DNA of 64,000 nt from Alphaproteobacteria bacterium (GCA_026225415.1 JAMFSS010000001.1:62001-126000); one strand, 5' to 3'. Shown: positions 46,903 to 55,668, counted from the first letter of the stretch. A program made the numbers and translations. The notes: generated by a model not told the origin, from the letters alone.

Positions 46903-49170
46903 ATGTCAAAAACACCAGAAACACGCGTCACCGACGACGAAGCCCTTGCCTTCCATGCGCAGGGCCGCCCCGGCAAGCTTCAGATAACGCCGACCAAACC
47001 TTTGGTGACGCAACGGGATCTGTCCCTGGCCTATTCGCCCGGCGTCGCCGCCCCTTGTTTGCGCATCGCGGAAAACCCGGAAACGGCTTATGACTATACC
47101 GCGCGTGGCAATCTGGTCGCTGTTATCTCCAACGGCACCGCCGTTCTGGGGTTGGGCGATCTGGGTGCCTTGGCGTCCAAGCCGGTGATGGAAGGCAAGG
47201 CGGTTTTGTTCAAACGCTTTGCCGATGTCGATGGCATCGATCTGGAAGTCGACACCAGGGATGTCGAAGAATTTATTAATTGCGTGCGTTTCCTCGGCCC
47301 TTCGTTCGGCGGCATCAATCTGGAAGATATCAAATCGCCCGAATGTTTCATTATCGAACAACGTTTGCGCGAAGTTATGGATATCCCGGTTTTCCATGAT
47401 GACCAGCATGGCACCGCGATTATCACCGTGGCCGGTTTTATCAATGCGCTGGATCTGACAGGCCGCAACATTAAAGATGTGACGATTGTGGTCAACGGGG
47501 CAGGGGCTGCGGCTATTGCCTGTGTCGAATTGATCAAGGCGCTCGGCGTACCGCATCAAAATGTGACGATGTGCGATTTGACCGGCGTGATTTACAAAGG
47601 CCGCACCGAAGGTATGAACCAGTGGAAATCCGCGCATGCGGTTGAAACAAAGGCGCGCACCCTTACCGAAGCGCTGAAGGGCGCGGATATGTTTATGGGG
47701 CTGTCGGCCAAGGGCTGCGTGACCGGTGAAATGGTCAAGAACATGGCCAAGAAACCGATTATCTTTGCGATGGCCAACCCCGACCCCGAAATTACGCCCG
47801 AAGAAGTGCATGCGGTGCGTCAGGACGCGATTATGGCGACGGGTCGTTCCGACTATCCCAATCAGGTTAATAATGTTCTGGGCTTCCCTTATATTTTCCG
47901 TGGGGCGCTTGATGTTCGCGCCTCTACGATCAATGACGAGATGAAGCTGGCCGCCGCCCGCGCTTTGGCGGCGCTGGCGCGTGAAGATGTGCCCGATGAA
48001 GTGGGCGCGGCCTATGGCGGTCGCCGTTTGCGTTATGGCCCCGAATATATCATTCCCGCGCCGTTCGACCCGCGTTTGATCGTGCGGATTCCCGTTGCCG
48101 TGGCGCAAGCCGCAATGGACACCGGCGTTGCCCGCAAACCGATTGAAGACATCGAGGCCTATCGCCGCACCTTGCGCGCGCGTTTGGATACCACCGCCGA
48201 CAGCCTCGAACTGATTTTCGACTCCGTCAAACGCGAACCGCGCCGCGTGGTGTTTGCCGAAGGCGAAGAAGAACGGGTCATCCGCGCCGCCTTGCAATTC
48301 AAGGCCGCCGGTTACGGTACGCCCGTGTTGGTGGGCCGCGAAGAAGTCATTCGCGCCCAATTGACCGAAATGAAAATCGACAGCGACATTGGTTTGGAAA
48401 TCCACAATGCCCGTCTGTCGCGCCATAATGACAAGTACAAGGATTATTTATACAGCCGCCTGCAACGTAGCGGTTACATGCAACGCGATTGCCAGCGCAT
48501 GATTAACCAGAACCGCAACGCTTTTGCCGCGACCATGGTGGCGACTGGTGATGCCGATGCGATGGTCACCGGCCTGACACGCAGCTTTATCGTCAATTAC
48601 GACGATATCCGCCGCATCATTGATATCAACGGCCCTTCGGGTGCATTTGGGTTGTCGGTGGCGATTGCGCAAGACCGTACGGTGTTTCTGGCCGATACGG
48701 CTGTGCATGTCGAACCGTCGCCCGAACGTCTGGCGGAAATCGCAATTGGCGCCGCCGAATGGGCGAAACGCATGGGGCATAAACCGCGCGTGGCCTTGTT
48801 GTCGTTCGCCAGCTTTGGCCAGCCGCAACGCGATCATGCCGATCATGTCAAACGCGCTGTGCAAATCCTTGATGAAAAGAAAGTCGGCTTTGAATATGAA
48901 GGCGAACTCGCCGCCGATGTCGCGTTGGATTATGATTTGATGAAACGCCTGTATCCGTTCAGCCGTTTGACCGGATCGGCCAATGTGTTGGTGATGCCGA
49001 ATTTACAGGCCGCCAATATCTCGGCCAAGCTGGTTCAGCATATCGGCAATGTCACTTTGTTGGGGCCGATCATGAATGGTTTTGCCAAACCGGCACAGAT
49101 CGTGCGGATGGGCGCGACCGTTTCCGATATTGTCACCACGGCGGTTCTGGCTGCTTATCAGGTGAGTTGA
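46903..49170 (+). CDS. maeB: NADP-dependent malic enzyme with phosphotransacetylase-like domain
   Basis: Decarboxylates malate to pyruvate. A 755-residue two-domain enzyme: malic enzyme domain (1 to about 430, with VFHDDQHGTAIIT and the NADP fold VVNGAGAAAIA) and a C-terminal phosphotransacetylase-like domain (about 435-755) that in this family is regulatory rather than catalytic. The start MSKTPETRVTDDEAL is typical. Single gene divergent from the histidine kinase. Confidence 0.95.
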   Translation: MSKTPETRVTDDEALAFHAQGRPGKLQITPTKPLVTQRDLSLAYSPGVAAPCLRIAENPETAYDYTARGNLVAVISNGTAVLGLGDLGALASKPVMEGKAVLFKRFADVDGIDLEVDTRDVEEFINCVRFLGPSFGGINLEDIKSPECFIIEQRLREVMDIPVFHDDQHGTAIITVAGFINALDLTGRNIKDVTIVVNGAGAAAIACVELIKALGVPHQNVTMCDLTGVIYKGRTEGMNQWKSAHAVETKARTLTEALKGADMFMGLSAKGCVTGEMVKNMAKKPIIFAMANPDPEITPEEVHAVRQDAIMATGRSDYPNQVNNVLGFPYIFRGALDVRASTINDEMKLAAARALAALAREDVPDEVGAAYGGRRLRYGPEYIIPAPFDPRLIVRIPVAVAQAAMDTGVARKPIEDIEAYRRTLRARLDTTADSLELIFDSVKREPRRVVFAEGEEERVIRAALQFKAAGYGTPVLVGREEVIRAQLTEMKIDSDIGLEIHNARLSRHNDKYKDYLYSRLQRSGYMQRDCQRMINQNRNAFAATMVATGDADAMVTGLTRSFIVNYDDIRRIIDINGPSGAFGLSVAIAQDRTVFLADTAVHVEPSPERLAEIAIGAAEWAKRMGHKPRVALLSFASFGQPQRDHADHVKRAVQILDEKKVGFEYEGELAADVALDYDLMKRLYPFSRLTGSANVLVMPNLQAANISAKLVQHIGNVTLLGPIMNGFAKPAQIVRMGATVSDIVTTAVLAAYQVS

Positions 49171-49178
49171 AGGAGGGC

Positions 49179-49279
49179 GGAAGAGCGATAGGGGAGCAAA
49201 GACGGGCAACTTGCCATAAAGCTTTTCCTTTTGTAAATTTTGCTCATCCTTTCTCTTCTTTTCTCCTCTATCGCTCTCC
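49179..49279. repeat. Purine/pyrimidine inverted repeat, family B copy 3
   Basis: Left arm GGAAGAGCGATAGGGGAG (49179-49196) pairs with CTCCTCTATCGCTCTCC (49263-49279) with a couple of mismatches. Between them lies a small hairpin GGGCAA-c-TTGCC. It separates maeB from the glycosyltransferase. Confidence 0.75.
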
Positions 49280-49302
49280 TTTCCTCTAACCCCTCCCTTC
49301 CC

Positions 49303-50064
49303 ATGTCCAAACCCTTCATCCTCATCGGTACGCCTTGTTATGGGGGGCAGGTTTTTCAGGGTTTTATGGAATCCATCATTCAATTGATGGGCTATGCGTC
49401 GCGTAATGATTTCGATGTCAGTCTGGCTTTGCTGGGCGGCGATTCGCTGATCACGCGCAGCCGCAACAAGCTGGTCGCGACTTTTCTGGATATGAAACAG
49501 GCTACGCATCTGATGTTTATCGATGCGGATATCGCGTTTCAACCCGAAGACGTGCATCGCATGTTGAAATTCGATCACGAAGTGGTCGCGGGGCTGTATC
49601 CCATCAAGAATTTCGATTGGGAAAAGTTTAAAAACAAAGCCAGCCTTGATATGCCCGCCACCAAATTGGCGGAAGCCGGATTGCATTATGTTGGTATGCC
49701 GTCGCCCGAAAAAGAACGCGAAGAACGCAATGGTTTTGTTACCGGCACCTATGCCGGAACCGGTTTCATGCTGATGCGCCGGTCATGCCTCGAGAGGATG
49801 GTGTTCGCCTATCCACAAACCAAATATGCGCTGGCGCATACTTATCCGGTGGTGAAAGAGCAAAGCCAGAACCAATATGCCTTGTTCGATTGCATGATCG
49901 AACCGGACACGCATATCTATCTGAGCGAGGATTTCACCTTCTGCCGCCGCTGGCGTGATATTGGCGGCAAGATATGGCTCGATCCGCAAAGCCGTTTGTC
50001 GCATTACGGCCAATGGCGGTTTCAGGGCACGCCGGAAATCAGCCTGACTGCTTTACCCAAATAA
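49303..50064 (+). CDS. Glycosyltransferase-like protein
   Basis: A 253-residue soluble protein from ATG 49303 (MSKPFILIGTP). A nucleotide-sugar-binding fold is suggested by IGTPCYGG at the start, SRNKLVATFL, and the DxD-type metal motif in MFIDADIAFQ near residue 75. The C-terminal half contains GTYAGTGFMLMRR and EDFTFCRRW. It resembles the Anp1/GT2-like group. The acceptor is unknown. A longer in-frame start at 49240 would read through the repeat and is unlikely. Ends before a terminator hairpin. Confidence 0.75.
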   Translation: MSKPFILIGTPCYGGQVFQGFMESIIQLMGYASRNDFDVSLALLGGDSLITRSRNKLVATFLDMKQATHLMFIDADIAFQPEDVHRMLKFDHEVVAGLYPIKNFDWEKFKNKASLDMPATKLAEAGLHYVGMPSPEKEREERNGFVTGTYAGTGFMLMRRSCLERMVFAYPQTKYALAHTYPVVKEQSQNQYALFDCMIEPDTHIYLSEDFTFCRRWRDIGGKIWLDPQSRLSHYGQWRFQGTPEISLTALPK

Positions 50065-50068
50065 CAAA

Positions 50069-50098
50069 AAACCCCTTTGCCGAAGCAAAGGGGTTTCT
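50069..50098. terminator. Bidirectional terminator
   Basis: AAACCCCTTTGC-CGAA-GCAAAGGGGTTT, a perfect 12-bp stem; the minus-strand side ends in six Ts, so it mainly serves the minus-strand gene at 50116. Confidence 0.88.
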
Positions 50099-50115
50099 GT
50101 TTCTGCTCTAGGAAA

Positions 50116-50448
50116 TTATTTGGTCGCAGGCGTTGTCACGCTGTTGCTGACGCTGCTTGTGGCTTCGTCAACCTTGCCGCTGGCTTTAATTTTCGTATCT
50201 TCCTTTTTGGCGATAACGATACCTTTGGTTTCGTTTTTCTTCGCTGTTACGCTCTTCGACGCGTTATCTTTCTTGGCGACAATGCCTTGCTGAACATTGG
50301 CCTTTGTGGTGTCAACGCTTGCCGTGGTTGCAGGGGCTAATGTCGCCGTAGGCGTTGCAACAGGCGTGATAACACCGGTGGTGTCGGCATGCGCCGCACC
50401 GGCGATTGTAAGAGCAATAAGGGCGGTGGTGGCGAGCAGCTTGTTCAT
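50116..50448 (-). CDS. Periplasmic hypothetical protein, Thr/Lys-rich
   Basis: A 110-residue exported protein from ATG 50448 (MNKLLATTALIALTIAGAAHA), with an AHA-type cleavage site at residue 21. The mature part is low complexity: a Thr/Ala/Val-rich stretch, then repeated AKK-(D/N)-type units (VAKKDNA, TAKKNET, IAKKEDT). No Cys. Probably unfolded or envelope-binding; function unknown. Flanked by strong terminators on both sides. Confidence 0.7.
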   Translation of the reverse strand: MNKLLATTALIALTIAGAAHADTTGVITPVATPTATLAPATTASVDTTKANVQQGIVAKKDNASKSVTAKKNETKGIVIAKKEDTKIKASGKVDEATSSVSNSVTTPATK

Positions 50449-50566
50449 GGAAGTCTCCGTTGTTAGAGGTGAAGTGTCGATAGAGACAGCATCGCCTTTA
50501 TCCATGTTTTATTTCTGTCACGATGGTGGCGAAGTGATGAAAAAATATGGTTTCTTTACGACGAAA

Positions 50567-50598
50567 AAAACCCTCTTGCCGAAGCAAGAGGGTTTTTC
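50567..50598. terminator. Bidirectional terminator
   Basis: AACCCTCTTGC-CGAA-GCAAGAGGGTT followed by Ts on both strands. It uses the same CGAA loop as the terminator at 50069. Confidence 0.9.
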
Positions 50599-50615
50599 GT
50601 CAGGCGGCTTATGTC

Positions 50616-50981
50616 TTATTGGGCGGCAGGTTGTTCAGGCGCTGCGTCAGAAGCCGCAGGCGCTTGGGCATGTTCATGGTTTTGGTCGTGATGCCAGTGA
50701 TGGTGATGATGGTGGTGGTGGTGGTGTCCGTGATGATGGCCGCAATGATGATGGTGGTGCATGCAATGGCCGCCATGTTCATGCTTCCATTCGCCGTGAT
50801 GTTCGCCATCCGCGCCGGGCTGTTCATCGCCGGGCGTGCTTGGGTTGCCGTTGATACGGTCGATCTCGGCCTTGTTTAAATCGTGGGTGCTTTGGGTGTC
50901 TGTTGACTGGGCATGAGCGATGCCGGGCATGCCAAGGGCAAGCAGGGCGACAAAGGCGGTTGAGGCGATAAGTTTTTTCAT
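50616..50981 (-). CDS. Secreted histidine-rich protein, probable metal binder
   Basis: A 121-residue exported protein from ATG 50981 (MKKLIASTAFVALLALG), with cleavage after AHA near residue 24. The mature part has a short acidic region, then about 45 residues dominated by His, with runs of five and ten consecutive His and two Cys (HCMHHHHHCGHHHG), and an Ala/Pro/Gln tail. Such tracts bind Ni, Zn or Cu; which metal is not shown. No transporter or sensor gene is adjacent. It could instead buffer metal in the periplasm. Confidence 0.75.
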   Translation of the reverse strand: MKKLIASTAFVALLALGMPGIAHAQSTDTQSTHDLNKAEIDRINGNPSTPGDEQPGADGEHHGEWKHEHGGHCMHHHHHCGHHHGHHHHHHHHHHWHHDQNHEHAQAPAASDAAPEQPAAQ

Positions 50982-51071
50982 AGATATCTCCATAGATTGA
51001 GGGAAGGGCGATAGCGTACTTTCCCCCCATCTTGTGGCTTATCTATGACAAAAAAGCGCCAGACTCACGAT

Positions 51072-51704
51072 TTATAGGGCGACCGTAAAGGCGGCCTCGG
51101 TCTTGGCTGTAATTTCTTCAACTGTCACGCCGGGCGCGAGGGCGATGAGGTTTAATCCGTTCTCCCGAAACTCGAACTCGCCCAAATCGCTGATAATCTT
51201 GTTAACAACTTTGGAGCCGGTCAGCGGCAGGCTGCATTTTTTAACCAGCTTGGCTTCGTCCTTGGCCGTGTGTTCCATCAGCACTATCACGCGTTTGACG
51301 CCCGCGACCAAATCCATCGCGCCGCCCATGCCTTTGACCATTTTGCCCGGAATCATCCAGTTGGCGATATCGCCGGTTTCAGAAACCTGCATCGCGCCCA
51401 AAATCGCCAGATCGACATGGCCGCCGCGTATCATGGCGAATGACTGCGCGCTGTCGAAATAGCTTGATGACGCCAGTTCGGTCACGGTCTGTTTGCCCGC
51501 ATTGATAAGGTCTGGGTCGACTTCGGTTTCGGTGGGGAAGGGGCCAATGCCCAGCATGCCGTTTTCGCTTTGCAAAACCACATTCATTCCGTCGGGAATG
51601 TAATTGGCGACCAAGGTAGGGATGCCGATGCCCAGATTGATGTAAAAACCTTCTTGCAGTTCTTTTGCGGCGTGTGCCGCCATTTCTTCGCGTGTCCAGG
51701 GCAT
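51072..51704 (-). CDS. scoB: 3-oxoacid CoA-transferase subunit B
   Basis: Beta subunit of succinyl-CoA:3-ketoacid CoA-transferase, used to activate acetoacetate. The catalytic Glu is in [10 protein letters not shown], and the [20 protein letters not shown] segment is diagnostic. Length 210 is normal. The start lies one base after the scoA stop, so the subunits are made from one transcript. Confidence 0.94.
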   Translation of the reverse strand: MPWTREEMAAHAAKELQEGFYINLGIGIPTLVANYIPDGMNVVLQSENGMLGIGPFPTETEVDPDLINAGKQTVTELASSSYFDSAQSFAMIRGGHVDLAILGAMQVSETGDIANWMIPGKMVKGMGGAMDLVAGVKRVIVLMEHTAKDEAKLVKKCSLPLTGSKVVNKIISDLGEFEFRENGLNLIALAPGVTVEEITAKTEAAFTVAL

Positions 51705-51705
51705 A

Positions 51706-52407
51706 TTATACTGCCTTTCTTAAAGTGCGTTGCTCAATGCGTTTTTCAAAATGCTCGCCTTTGAACAAACGCTGAATGAAAATGCCTTGGGTGTGGATGC
51801 TGTCGGCACCCAGCGTGCCGACCGGCACAATCTCTTCGACTTCGGCAATAGTCACCTTGCCGCACATGGCGGCCAGCGGGTTAAAGTTGCGGGCTGTCCG
51901 GTGGTAAACCAGATTGCCTTCGCTGTCGCCCTTTTGCGCTTTGATAATTGCAAGGTCGCACACAATGCCGCGTTCCAAAATATAAGTGTGACCGTCGAAA
52001 TCGCGCGCTTCCTTGCCTTCGGCGACAATCGTGCCGACGCCGGTTTTGGTATAGAAACCGGCAATGCCTGCGCCGCCGGCGCGCATGCGTTCGGCCAAGG
52101 TGCCTTGCGGGTTGAATTCGACTTCCAATTTGCCCGACAGGAACAATTCGGCGAACAGCTTGTTTTCACCGACATAGGACGAGATCATTTTCTTGATCTG
52201 GCCTTTTTCCATCAGCTTGCCGAGGCCGAACCCATCCACGCCCGCATTGTTGCTAACAATTGTCAGGCCGGTAACGCCGGATTGTTTGATGGCCTCGATA
52301 CAATGTTCTGGTATACCGCACAGGCCAAAACCGCCCGCCGCAATCGTCATATTGTCTTTAAGCAAGCCAGCCAAGGATTCGGCAGCATTTTGGTAGATTT
52401 TACCCAT
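51706..52407 (-). CDS. scoA: 3-oxoacid CoA-transferase subunit A
   Basis: Alpha subunit of the same CoA-transferase, 233 residues. The start ATG 52407 ([11 protein letters not shown]) matches the family; a longer frame to 52503 is upstream leader. The CoA-binding glycine-rich segment [13 protein letters not shown] and the [12 protein letters not shown] motif are present. With scoB it supports growth on ketone bodies or polyhydroxybutyrate turnover (family knowledge). Confidence 0.94.
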   Translation of the reverse strand: MGKIYQNAAESLAGLLKDNMTIAAGGFGLCGIPEHCIEAIKQSGVTGLTIVSNNAGVDGFGLGKLMEKGQIKKMISSYVGENKLFAELFLSGKLEVEFNPQGTLAERMRAGGAGIAGFYTKTGVGTIVAEGKEARDFDGHTYILERGIVCDLAIIKAQKGDSEGNLVYHRTARNFNPLAAMCGKVTIAEVEEIVPVGTLGADSIHTQGIFIQRLFKGEHFEKRIEQRTLRKAV

Positions 52408-52550
52408 GAAAATTCTCCGGTTCGATTCGGCGCCTATCATTCGGCAAGGGGCGTGAAGCGTCAAGTTTATTAGACAAAATGCGGTGGCTGGCAATTTTCG
52501 CAAGGCACCTTATATATAGAAGGCATATTCCCTTTGTTTAAGGACAGACC

Positions 52551-53528
52551 ATGGCGACCACGCATACCACCAAAACCCTGATCATCGGCGCGGGCCCCGC
52601 AGGATACACCGCAGCCATTTATGCGGCGCGCGCCAATATGAAACCCATTCTGGTGCAAGGCATGCAGCCGGGCGGGCAATTGACCATAACATCTGATGTC
52701 GAAAATTATCCCGGCTTTGCCGATGCGGTGCAGGGGCCGTGGTTGATGGAACAAATGTCGGCACAGGCCGAACGCGTGGGCACGCAAAATATTTTCGACA
52801 CGATTGCCTCGGTGGATTTCAGCAAACGACCTTTTGTATGCAAAGCGGACAGCGGCGATGTATTTATCGCCGACACGGTGATTATCGCAACCGGCGCACA
52901 GGCGCGTTGGTTGGGATTGGATTCGGAAAAGAAGTTTCAGGGTTTCGGCGTTTCGGGTTGCGCGACTTGCGACGGGTTTTTCTTCAAGAACAAGGAAATC
53001 GCCGTAGTCGGCGGCGGCAATACCGCAATGGAAGAGGCGTTGTATCTGACGCATCACGCCAGCAAGGTGACATTGATCCACCGCCGCGATTCTTTCCGTG
53101 GTGAAAAGATTATGCAGGACCGCGTTATGAACCACCCGAAAATCACTGTGGTGTGGGATTCGGTGGTTGAAGAAATCGTGGGTGACGAAACGCCTGTGCT
53201 GTCTGTGACCGGCGTGCGGATTCGCAATGTGAAAACCAATGCCGAAACCACCTTGCCAATCTCCGGCCTGTTCACCGCCATTGGCCATGACCCCGCTACC
53301 AAGATTTTCAAAGGGCAGGTTGATTGCGACGCCGAAGGGTACATTTTGACCAAGCCCGATAGCACCGCCACCAATATCGAAGGGGTGTATGCCGCTGGCG
53401 ATGTGAAGGATAAAATCTTCCGTCAGGCCGTAACCGCCGCCGGTATGGGGTGTATGGCGGCGTTGGAAGCCGAGAAATTTCTGGCGGCTTTGGAAGATTC
53501 GGCGCATGTTTTGAAGGCGGCGTCATAA
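52551..53528 (+). CDS. trxB: Thioredoxin reductase
   Basis: FAD enzyme that reduces thioredoxin with NADPH, 325 residues. FAD-binding GAGPAGYTAAIYAARA near the start, redox-active Cys 137 and Cys 140 in CATCDG, NADPH-binding GGGNTAMEEALYL, and the second FAD motif GVYAAGDVKD are intact. It is divergent from scoAB and followed by a small PH-domain gene after 34 bases. Confidence 0.96.
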   Translation: MATTHTTKTLIIGAGPAGYTAAIYAARANMKPILVQGMQPGGQLTITSDVENYPGFADAVQGPWLMEQMSAQAERVGTQNIFDTIASVDFSKRPFVCKADSGDVFIADTVIIATGAQARWLGLDSEKKFQGFGVSGCATCDGFFFKNKEIAVVGGGNTAMEEALYLTHHASKVTLIHRRDSFRGEKIMQDRVMNHPKITVVWDSVVEEIVGDETPVLSVTGVRIRNVKTNAETTLPISGLFTAIGHDPATKIFKGQVDCDAEGYILTKPDSTATNIEGVYAAGDVKDKIFRQAVTAAGMGCMAALEAEKFLAALEDSAHVLKAAS

Positions 53529-53562
53529 ATTATAGCTAACAAATTATAACCAACGCGGGGCG

Positions 53563-54072
53563 ATGATGAGTTATCTGACCAAAATGTTGTTACCGGATGA
53601 GCGCATCGTTCATATCGCGACTTTGCATTGGATAATCTTTGTGCCCGGCATGGCCTTGACGGCGGTGGGCGGCATTGGCGGGTTGTACAGCTATGACATT
53701 GTCGGCTTTCTTCTGGGGTCGAATATCGCGCCTTTGCTGGGACGGATTGTGGCGGGCATATCCTTGGTGTTCGCTTTGGCGGGGTTGGGGTTGTTGATGG
53801 GGGCTTTGGTGCGCCAGTCCTCCACCGAACTGGCCATCACCAATCGCCGCCTGATTGCCAAATATGGTTTTATCTCGCGCTCGACTTTTGAAATTTTGAT
53901 CAACCGCGTCACCGGCGTGAATTTCGACCAGACGATTACCGGACGATTGCTGGGGTACGGTACGGTTCTGGTTCACGGGGCAGGCGGCGACATCTCGCCT
54001 TTCGACGGGGTGACGAATCCGCAACTTTTCCAACGCGCCTTGATGGATGCGTTGACGCATGGGCAGGGATGA
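53563..54072 (+). CDS. Membrane protein with bacterial PH domain
   Basis: A 169-residue protein with two membrane helices in the N-terminal half (about 25-45 and 60-85) and a C-terminal bacterial PH-like domain starting at TELAITNRRLIAKYGFISRS and ending GAGGDISPFDGV. The pattern matches the bPH2 (YdbS/YdbT) type. Function unknown. Starts 34 bases behind trxB and is probably co-transcribed. Confidence 0.8.
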   Translation: MMSYLTKMLLPDERIVHIATLHWIIFVPGMALTAVGGIGGLYSYDIVGFLLGSNIAPLLGRIVAGISLVFALAGLGLLMGALVRQSSTELAITNRRLIAKYGFISRSTFEILINRVTGVNFDQTITGRLLGYGTVLVHGAGGDISPFDGVTNPQLFQRALMDALTHGQG

Positions 54073-54117
54073 GGGCGCTTTAAATTCTGCGGGCAAATCG
54101 GCAAAGAAGGATGTGTT

Positions 54118-54618
54118 ATGGATTCCAGAAATGATATGCCTTCGGAAAGCGAGCGGCTTTCAGCGCTTTATCGGTGCCATGTCCTGGATACGCCGCCCGA
54201 AAAATCATACGACCAGATCACACGGCTTGCCAAAACGGCGTTGCAAATGCCCATCTCTCTGTTGACCCTTATTGATAAAGACAGGCAGTGGTTTAAATCC
54301 GCGCAAGGCACAGACATACAGGAAACCCCTTCGGATATTTCCTTTTGCGCCTATGCCATTAAGCGGGACAACCCGACAATCATCGAAGATTTACAGCGCG
54401 ACGATCATTTCGCCAAGAACCCCCTTGTGACGGATGGGCCGCGTATTCGTTTCTATGCGGGGGTTCCCTTGCGGATAATGGGTAAATATAATCTGGGGAC
54501 GCTTTGCGTTATGGATAAACAGCCGCGCAAGCTGACTTTGGATCAAATGTTGATCCTGACCGATCTGGCGGGGTTGGCGATTGACCGGTTGGAATTGCGC
54601 ATGTCGCAGTCCGGATAA
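54118..54618 (+). CDS. GAF domain protein
   Basis: A 166-residue protein that is essentially one GAF domain: SERLSALYRCHVLDTPPEKSY start, SLLTLIDKDRQWFKSAQG, the F/Y-Cys segment SFCAYAI, and the C-terminal GTLCVMDKQPRKL. These stand-alone GAF proteins often precede histidine kinase or GGDEF domains; here none is attached. Signal or cofactor unknown. Confidence 0.87.
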   Translation: MDSRNDMPSESERLSALYRCHVLDTPPEKSYDQITRLAKTALQMPISLLTLIDKDRQWFKSAQGTDIQETPSDISFCAYAIKRDNPTIIEDLQRDDHFAKNPLVTDGPRIRFYAGVPLRIMGKYNLGTLCVMDKQPRKLTLDQMLILTDLAGLAIDRLELRMSQSG

Positions 54619-54639
54619 AGCGCGGAATAGTTTTACGGG

Positions 54640-54743
54640 GGATGGCGTGCCATCCGTAGCCTCTTGTCATCCGAAGCCTTGGCGTAGGAGGATGGCGAAG
54701 GGTGGCTGCGCCATCCATAGCTTGCGAAGCAAGCGTAGGATGG
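54640..54743. repeat. Palindromic CATCC/GGATG repeat cluster next to tRNA
   Basis: Three overlapping palindromes between the GAF gene and the tRNA: GGATGGC-gt-GCCATCC (54640-54655), a larger GCCATCC...GGATGGC, and a hairpin whose arms are CCATCC + GCTTGC and GCAAGC + GGATGG (54711-54743). The final GG-T-GG overlaps the tRNA CCA end. Confidence 0.75.
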
Positions 54744-54817
54744 TGGGCCCGGTAGGACTTGAACCTACGACCAATCCGTTATGAGCGGACCGCTCTAACC
54801 AGCTGAGCTACAGGCCC
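54741..54817 (-). tRNA. tRNA with CAU anticodon, probably tRNA-Ile2
   Basis: A complete cloverleaf on the minus strand: acceptor GGGCCTG with CGGGCCC, D arm GCTCAGCTGGTTAGAGC, anticodon loop CTCATAA (CAU), T arm with TTCAAGT, discriminator A and encoded CCA. The body resembles isoleucine tRNAs, so the C34 is probably modified to lysidine; elongator methionine is the alternative. Confidence 0.93.
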
Positions 54818-54819
54818 TT

Positions 54820-55413
54820 GCGGTGCAAACCAACAAGTTGGCGTAGGTGATAACAAATATAATTACCTGCGTCCAAGACTTTGAGAAGGACGGCTTAATG
54901 GCGTGTTTGCAGGCTTGTGCAGTAAGTTTTGGCGCAAGTGAAGCCTCGCCCCACGAACCATTTGAATAAGGGGTGGATGGTTTGTTCCCCGCTCCGGGCG
55001 AGCGGGAGAGGGGAAGTTCCATCGCTCTTCGCATAGGCAAGAAACAAAATGCTTGGGTCATGCGTCGCGTACGTTCTCAATCTTCGGCAGACGAATCCTG
55101 TGATGGCATTCTCAACGCATGGTCATCATCCAATGTCACACATCACGCGCCCACGAATCCGCGCCGCGCGATATTCATAATTCGTTAGGAATTGTCGCGC
55201 ATACATAATCAGACATAGGGCGCGTCGATTCGGTTTTTGTTTTTCCGCTTCGCGTTTTTCTACTTATCCTGACGTGCATCGTAGTTGATGCGCGCAGGAT
55301 TTTTTTTATCCGCCGATGAAAAACAGATGCGCGACGGAAAAAATGTTGCTCACTTGCAACGCATTTGCGTCACGCGAAACAAAATGAATCAAAATGGATG
55401 GGGGCGTGAAAAA
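54820..55413. other. Long gene-poor interval, possible small RNA
   Basis: About 600 bases without a convincing protein gene. Both strands carry short open frames with repeat-like composition that I reject. The only clear element is a terminator hairpin at 55266. Confidence 0.5.
55266..55308 (+). terminator. Orphan intrinsic terminator
   Basis: ATCCTG-a-CGTGCATC-gtagtt-GATGCGCG-CAGGAT followed by eight Ts. No plus-strand gene ends nearby, so it may end an unrecognised small RNA. Confidence 0.75.
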
Positions 55414-55474
55414 TAGTGTTGACTATTTTTTGCGGTCGACACAACATCATCACACTCTACTCTAGTCAACACTA
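55414..55474 (+). promoter_or_regulatory. Promoter with 12-bp inverted repeat, Lys/Ala peptide gene
   Basis: TTGACT (55419-55424), a 17-base spacer and CAACAT form a promoter. The -35 lies inside TAGTGTTGACTA (55414-55425), which recurs as the perfect inverted copy TAGTCAACACTA at 55463-55474 in the leader. This looks like a two-site operator. Confidence 0.55.
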
Positions 55475-55495
55475 ACTACTAACGAGGAGGTCACT

Positions 55496-55579
55496 ATGGC
55501 TGCTAAGAAAAAAGCTGTTAAGAAGACAGTAAAGAAGGCTGCACCAAAGAAGAAGGTTGCTGCCAAGAAGAAGAAGTAA
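55496..55579 (+). CDS. 27-residue Lys/Ala-rich histone-H1-like peptide
   Basis: An ATG behind a perfect GAGGAGGT ribosome site opens a 27-codon frame made almost entirely of Lys (15), Ala and Val, with KKTVKKAAPKKK in the middle, like the tails of H1-type histones and bacterial Hc1/AlgP proteins. A promoter lies upstream and a strong terminator downstream, so it is a complete small gene rather than a chance frame. A role in nucleic-acid binding is inferred from composition. Confidence 0.75.
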   Translation: MAAKKKAVKKTVKKAAPKKKVAAKKKK

Positions 55580-55614
55580 TCATTCGTCGCCGTAAGGCGA
55601 TGAATTGACTTCAA

Positions 55615-55668
55615 CCCCCGTTCGGTATGCTACGCGATCGCTGGCACGCCGAACGGGGGTTTTCTTTT
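55615..55668 (+). terminator. Terminator of the Lys/Ala peptide gene
   Basis: CCCCCGTTCGG and CCGAACGGGGG form an 11-bp stem, followed by TTTTCTTTT; 36 bases after the stop. Confidence 0.9.

Noticed and set aside
54973-55188. A 71-residue plus-strand frame and an 88-residue minus-strand frame over the same region
   Set aside because: Both have low-complexity, repeat-derived composition, no ribosome site and overlap each other; neither looks like a real protein.
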